Below, one piece after another: positions 60,816 through 64,000 of a DNA stretch of 64,000 nt (the first letter of the stretch is position 1; the number at the start of each line of letters is the position of its first letter). The notes beneath the pieces are model-generated. The model ran no database searches and was not told where the DNA came from. It saw only the letters and a program-made list of their open reading frames with translations. Origin of the DNA: Lacrimispora sphenoides JCM 1415 (GTDB lineage Bacteria; Bacillota; Clostridia; Lachnospirales; Lachnospiraceae). The translations under genes and the position numbers were made by a program. The stretch covers positions 620,001 to 684,000 of the forward strand of contig NZ_LT630003.1 of the NCBI RefSeq assembly GCF_900105615.1, written 5' to 3'.

Positions 60816-62216
60816 ATGATTCAATTACCGGATGAGTTCAGAGAAAAAATGAAACGGCTTTTAGGAGCGGAGTATGATTCTTTTATTGAAAGCTATGATA
60901 AGGAACGGGTACAGGGATTAAGGATAAATCCCTTAAAGATTTCCAGGGAGAAATTTGATGAGATCAGCCCATTTCATCTGGAAAAGATTCCATGGGCAGA
61001 AGAAGGGTATTACTACCAGCCGGCTGAGCGGCCGGGAAAGCATCCATACCATGAGGCAGGTCTTTATTATATTCAGGAGCCTAGCGCCATGGCCGTTGTG
61101 GAACTGTTAGATCCAAAGCCCGGAGAAAAGATCCTTGACTTATGCGCTGCCCCAGGAGGAAAAACCACTCATATTGCAGGGCGGATGCAGGGAAAAGGCT
61201 TCCTTCTAAGCAATGAGATCCATCCGGCCAGGGCAAGAATTCTTTCCCAAAACGTAGAACGCCTGGGAATCGGGAATGCGGTTGTGTCAAGCGAGGATTC
61301 CGGGAGCCTGTCTCATCGGTTTCCCGGTTTTTTTGACAGGATTGTGGTGGATGCTCCCTGTTCCGGGGAAGGCATGTTCCGCAAGGATGAGACGGCCAGA
61401 CTTGAATGGACGCCCGGGCATGTAATAGCCTGCGCGGACCGTCAGGACGAGATCCTTTCCAATGCAGCGTTCATGTTAAAGCCCGGCGGAACCATCGTCT
61501 ATTCCACCTGTACCTTTTCTCCGGAGGAGAATGAACAGGTCATCGAACGTTTTCTTTTTTCTCATCCCGATTTTTCCATCGCAGATAGAGGAACTCGTCC
61601 CGGGCTTTACCCGGGCCGTCGGTCATGGAGCAAATCCGGTATGGCAGAATTAGAAAAGACCTTCCGCATCTGGCCTGATAAGTCAGAAGGGGAAGGCCAT
61701 TACCTGGCAGTATTAAAAAGGAGCGAAGATGGGATTTCTGAAAAAAAGCAGGCCAAACCGGAGTACTGCAGCGACAAATCCGTAATAAAAGAAGTAGAAA
61801 TGTTTTTAAAAGACCTTCTGGTAAACCCTGCCCCATTGCTTCTTCGTAAAGAATATATTCTCTTTGGGGACCAGTTGTATCTGATCCCACCGGAAATGGT
61901 TGATTTTAAGGGAATGAAAATCATTCGTCCGGGGCTTCACCTTGGAACTGTGAAAAAGAACCGGTTTGAGCCCTCTCATGGTTTTGCCCTTTTCCTTAAA
62001 AAGGAAGAGGTAAACCGTTTCATCGATCTGCCGGCTGACGGAGAGGAAATTATAAAGTATTTAAAGGGAGAAACTCTGTCGGGAGAGACTTCCCTTTCTC
62101 TTGGCAATAAAAAAGGCTGGGTGCTTGTTAATACCGACGGATATTCCATCGGATTTGCCAAGCTGGCCGGGGGAATTCTTAAAAATCATTATCCCAAAGG
62201 CCTTCGGTGGATGTGA
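60816..62216 (+). CDS. RsmB/RsmF (NOP2/Sun)-family rRNA m5C methyltransferase
   Basis: About 466 residues. The methyltransferase core has LDLCAAPGGKTTHIAG (SAM binding), VDAPCSGEGMFRKDE (PC Cys) and YSTCTFSPEENEQVI (TC Cys, the catalytic nucleophile). The C-terminal ~150 residues are an RsmF-like PUA-type domain (LHLGTVKKNRFEPSHGFAL). It likely methylates 16S rRNA. ATG 60816 follows AGAGGAAAAACA. Its 3' end overlaps the convergent RluA gene by 38 nt. Confidence 0.93.
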   Translation: MIQLPDEFREKMKRLLGAEYDSFIESYDKERVQGLRINPLKISREKFDEISPFHLEKIPWAEEGYYYQPAERPGKHPYHEAGLYYIQEPSAMAVVELLDPKPGEKILDLCAAPGGKTTHIAGRMQGKGFLLSNEIHPARARILSQNVERLGIGNAVVSSEDSGSLSHRFPGFFDRIVVDAPCSGEGMFRKDETARLEWTPGHVIACADRQDEILSNAAFMLKPGGTIVYSTCTFSPEENEQVIERFLFSHPDFSIADRGTRPGLYPGRRSWSKSGMAELEKTFRIWPDKSEGEGHYLAVLKRSEDGISEKKQAKPEYCSDKSVIKEVEMFLKDLLVNPAPLLLRKEYILFGDQLYLIPPEMVDFKGMKIIRPGLHLGTVKKNRFEPSHGFALFLKKEEVNRFIDLPADGEEIIKYLKGETLSGETSLSLGNKKGWVLVNTDGYSIGFAKLAGGILKNHYPKGLRWM

Positions 62217-63102
62217 TCCCAAGAAACTGCATGTCCTCAGGAAGAGGCGCCTCAAAAGAAAGAGGCTCCTTTTTGATTGGGTGAAGGAAATCCAGCCGGA
62301 AGGAATGCAGGGCCTGACGGGTAATGTAACGGTAGTCCGGATGATAGAGGAAATCTCCTGGCAGGGGATGTCCGATGGATTTTAAATGGACCCGGATCTG
62401 GTGGGTGCGGCCGGTTTCCAGGCAAAGACCTGCAAGGGAATGCCCTGTCGCAGGGTCATAATAAAGCCGTTTATAATGAGTGCGGGCCTCTTCTCCATTT
62501 ATCGGGTCCACACACCGTTCAATGGTGGAACCGTCTACCCGGGCAATCGGAGCGTCGATGGTTCCTTCTAAAGGAAGCTCTCCCTGGACAACTGCAAGGT
62601 AACGGCGGCGGATCTCTCTTTTTTTCACCATATCCGAAAGAATGCAGGCGCTTAAAGGATTTTTTGCCACCACCAAAAGTCCGGTGGTATCCCGGTCAAG
62701 GCGGTTAATGGCCCGGTAGATAAAAGACTCATTCTTTTCCTCAAAATAATAGGCGATCCCGTTAGCAAGGGTATGATCAAAGTTCCCCTGGGACGGATGA
62801 ATGGGGACACCGGCTTCCTTGTTAATGACCAGGATATGTTCATCCTCGTACTGGATATGGATCGGCATGGGTGTGGGAACAATATTCTTAGAACTTTCTT
62901 CTTCGCAGATAAATATGGATAAAAGCTCGCCAGGCTTAAGGGCGTGTGTTGTATAGACAGGCTCTCCTCCTACAGTGATTCCGTTTGATTGGTTCCGAAG
63001 CTGTCTTATGAGGCTCTGGGAGTATCCCAGATTTAATAAATACTGCTTTACAGTCATAGCTTCAAAGGTTTTTGTTATGGTATAATTCATAGTCATTTTC
63101 AT
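62179..63102 (-). CDS. RluA-family pseudouridine synthase
   Basis: A 307-residue enzyme with an S4-like N-terminal region (KQYLLNLGYSQSLIRQLRNQ) and the RluA catalytic motif INRLDRDTTGLLVVAKN (Asp in the RLD box); further VQGELPLEGTID, ETGRTHQIRVHLKSIGHPL. It converts a uridine in rRNA or tRNA to pseudouridine. The start is ATG 63102 or 63090. The promoter on the minus strand is so close that the transcript may be leaderless at 63102. Confidence 0.94.
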   Translation of the reverse strand: MKMTMNYTITKTFEAMTVKQYLLNLGYSQSLIRQLRNQSNGITVGGEPVYTTHALKPGELLSIFICEEESSKNIVPTPMPIHIQYEDEHILVINKEAGVPIHPSQGNFDHTLANGIAYYFEEKNESFIYRAINRLDRDTTGLLVVAKNPLSACILSDMVKKREIRRRYLAVVQGELPLEGTIDAPIARVDGSTIERCVDPINGEEARTHYKRLYYDPATGHSLAGLCLETGRTHQIRVHLKSIGHPLPGDFLYHPDYRYITRQALHSFRLDFLHPIKKEPLSFEAPLPEDMQFLGITSTEGLWDNDF

Positions 63103-63108
63103 AAACCG

Positions 63109-63137
63109 ATTCTAACATGGCGGGTGGTGATTGACAA
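63109..63137 (-). promoter_or_regulatory. Promoter of the RluA-like gene
   Basis: Minus strand TTGTCA (63137-63132), 17-bp spacer, TAGAAT (63114-63109). It overlaps the -35 of the opposite promoter. Confidence 0.6.
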
Positions 63138-63158
63138 GGAGAATCTATGGGTTATAAT
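63131..63158 (+). promoter_or_regulatory. Promoter of the 89-residue gene
   Basis: TTGACA (63131-63136), 16-bp spacer, TATAAT (63153-63158). Confidence 0.75.
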
Positions 63159-63191
63159 TAGCTGGTAGAAAATGAAAGTGGGGTTTTGATA

Positions 63192-63461
63192 ATGTTAGAT
63201 CAGGATATTTATGAAGCATTGGAAATGGAATTAGAAAGAAACCACATTAGGGAAGATGTGGATGAAGTTCTGCTGGATTTGGCGGAAGCGCTTGCAGACA
63301 AGGGAATTATGGATAAAGAATTGGTTTTGACGGAATCCTATGGTAAGACACAGATTCAGGTGACCGGGATCTGCTCCGAAGAAGAGGGGGAAGTTAACAT
63401 CCTCATGAAGCAGGTGCGGATCGGGAAAAAGGAATTTGAAATTAATGATTATTTTCTGTAA
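63192..63461 (+). CDS. Small acidic protein of unknown function
   Basis: About 89 residues from ATG 63192 (GTGGGG upstream; TTG 63186 possible). Helical N-terminus (IYEALEMELERNHIREDVDE) and a beta-rich second half (TQIQVTGICSEEEGEVNIL). I recognise no family. It is followed by a YitT-like gene 38 nt downstream, perhaps cotranscribed. Confidence 0.78.
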   Translation: MLDQDIYEALEMELERNHIREDVDEVLLDLAEALADKGIMDKELVLTESYGKTQIQVTGICSEEEGEVNILMKQVRIGKKEFEINDYFL

Positions 63462-63499
63462 GGAGAAAACAGGGCGGAAGAAATGGAGGCAGTACACTC

Positions 63500-64000
63500 A
63501 TGATGACAATCAAACAGGAATATTCGCCAAAGGAGCTGGGGATCGATCTTCTGTGTGATTTGGCGGGAGCAATTTTATTTAATATTGGAATCTATAATTT
63601 TGCAGTAAATGCGGAGTTCGCTCCCGTTGGTGTATCTGGTATCGCACTGATTCTGCGCTATCTGTTCGGCCTGCCAATGGGCATTACCAGCATAGTCTTA
63701 AACATTCCCATCGTATTAGTCAGTTACAGGCTTTTGGGAAGGGGGTTTTTGCTTCGTTCCATGAAGAGCATGATCATCTTTGCCCTTGTCCTGGACTATG
63801 TAGTTCCTTATCTGCCGGTTTATCAGGGAAATCCTCTGTATGCTTCCGCTTGCACCGGAATCTTTTCCGGTCTGGGGTTAACCATCGTTTATTTAAGAAA
63901 CTGCTCCACAGGGGGTACGGACTTTCTGGTTATGGCAATCCGGAAGATTTTCCCTCACCTGACCATCGGGCAGATATCCCTTGTGGTGGATGCCGTGGTA
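63500..64000 (+). CDS. YitT-family membrane protein, N-terminal part (3' truncated by window edge)
   Basis: The frame opens at ATG 63500 (GGAGG upstream) and runs to the end of the window, 167 residues. It shows the YitT membrane domain: LLCDLAGAILFNIGIYNFAV, APVGVSGIALILRYLFGLP, FSGLGLTIVYLRNCSTGGTD with the GGTD signature, and the next helix. The usual C-terminal DUF2179 domain would lie outside. Function of the family is not defined. Confidence 0.9.
   Translation, partial: MMTIKQEYSPKELGIDLLCDLAGAILFNIGIYNFAVNAEFAPVGVSGIALILRYLFGLPMGITSIVLNIPIVLVSYRLLGRGFLLRSMKSMIIFALVLDYVVPYLPVYQGNPLYASACTGIFSGLGLTIVYLRNCSTGGTDFLVMAIRKIFPHLTIGQISLVVDAVV

Noticed and set aside
1..64000. Insertion sequences, prophage, integrons or rRNA genes.
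   Set aside because: I saw no transposase, integrase, phage structural gene or rRNA sequence in either strand.

Overview
This window looks like chromosome from a spore-forming, low-to-mid GC Firmicute of the Lachnospiraceae / Clostridium cluster XIVa type (Lacrimispora-like is my best guess; this is inference). Reasons: a cotJABC spore-coat operon, lysine/peptidoglycan synthesis through LL-DAP aminotransferase (dapL) plus dapF, a glnA gene followed by an ANTAR regulator as known from solventogenic clostridia, strong AAGGAGG ribosome binding sites, frequent TTG/GTG starts, and several protein families common in that group (DUF368, DUF1292, DUF4860, YedF). I see no prophage, insertion sequence, CRISPR array or rRNA. 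Nearly everything is housekeeping or envelope gene content, so the less ordinary material lies in the intergenic regions and a few divergent paralogues.

Layout. 1-2.8 kb: end of a CdaR/YbbR-like gene, then ptsH and ptsI (general PTS). 2.8-6.2 kb: a Wzy-like membrane polymerase, a DUF4349 lipoprotein and an AraC regulator. 6.3-8.2 kb: D-Ala-D-Ala ligase overlapping a DapF-like gene whose two catalytic cysteines are both serine. 8.2-11.4 kb: a structured intergenic element and a large GGDEF/EAL protein. 11.4-17.7 kb: two PLP aminotransferases (the second HisC-like), an AI-2E-family permease, a GH25-like wall hydrolase, a MATE pump and a NifX-like protein. 17.7-20.4 kb (minus): a three-gene ABC-2 transporter with a long structured leader. 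20.4-23.1 kb: ArsR repressor, free-standing HMA metallochaperone and zinc/cadmium-type P-ATPase behind an SmtB-type operator. 23.1-27.8 kb: glnA, ANTAR regulator, canonical dapF, dapL, then an Lrp regulator with its own promoter. 27.8-31.4 kb: amidase with SPOR domain, DUF368 protein, SpoIID-like/PG-binding protein, small conserved protein. 31.5-36 kb: carAB. 36-37.1 kb (minus): cotJABC. 37.3-39.2 kb: NYN-LOTUS protein, a decayed YeiH-type exporter, tRNA-Val and tRNA-Met. 39.2-43.6 kb: lipid kinase, ispF, cysS, mini-RNase III, rlmB. 43.6-48.5 kb: transglutaminase-like protein followed by a compact type IV pilus-like cluster (PilC, four small membrane or pilin-like proteins, PilT). 48.6-52.5 kb: lactate dehydrogenase, tRNA-Thr, class A PBP. 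52.5-57.8 kb: mgtE with a structured leader, gltX, UvrD-like helicase. 57.8-64 kb: cobalamin adenosyltransferase, DUF1292 protein, XRE regulator, YedF, a membrane protein, an RsmF-like methyltransferase, an RluA-like synthase, a small protein and the start of a YitT-family gene.

Themes. Much of the window serves the envelope: Ddl, DapL/DapF, PBP1A, amidase, GH25, PG-binding protein, lipid kinase. Metal homeostasis appears twice (arsR-HMA-cadA and mgtE). The points most worth checking are: (1) the Ser/Ser DapF paralogue cotranscribed with ddl; (2) a six-copy family of short hairpin repeats sitting directly on the ribosome binding sites of four unrelated genes, with paired changes that preserve the stem; (3) structured leaders upstream of mgtE and of the ABC-2 operon that I cannot match to a known riboswitch; (4) a compact pilus-like cluster with PilT but no PilB in the window.
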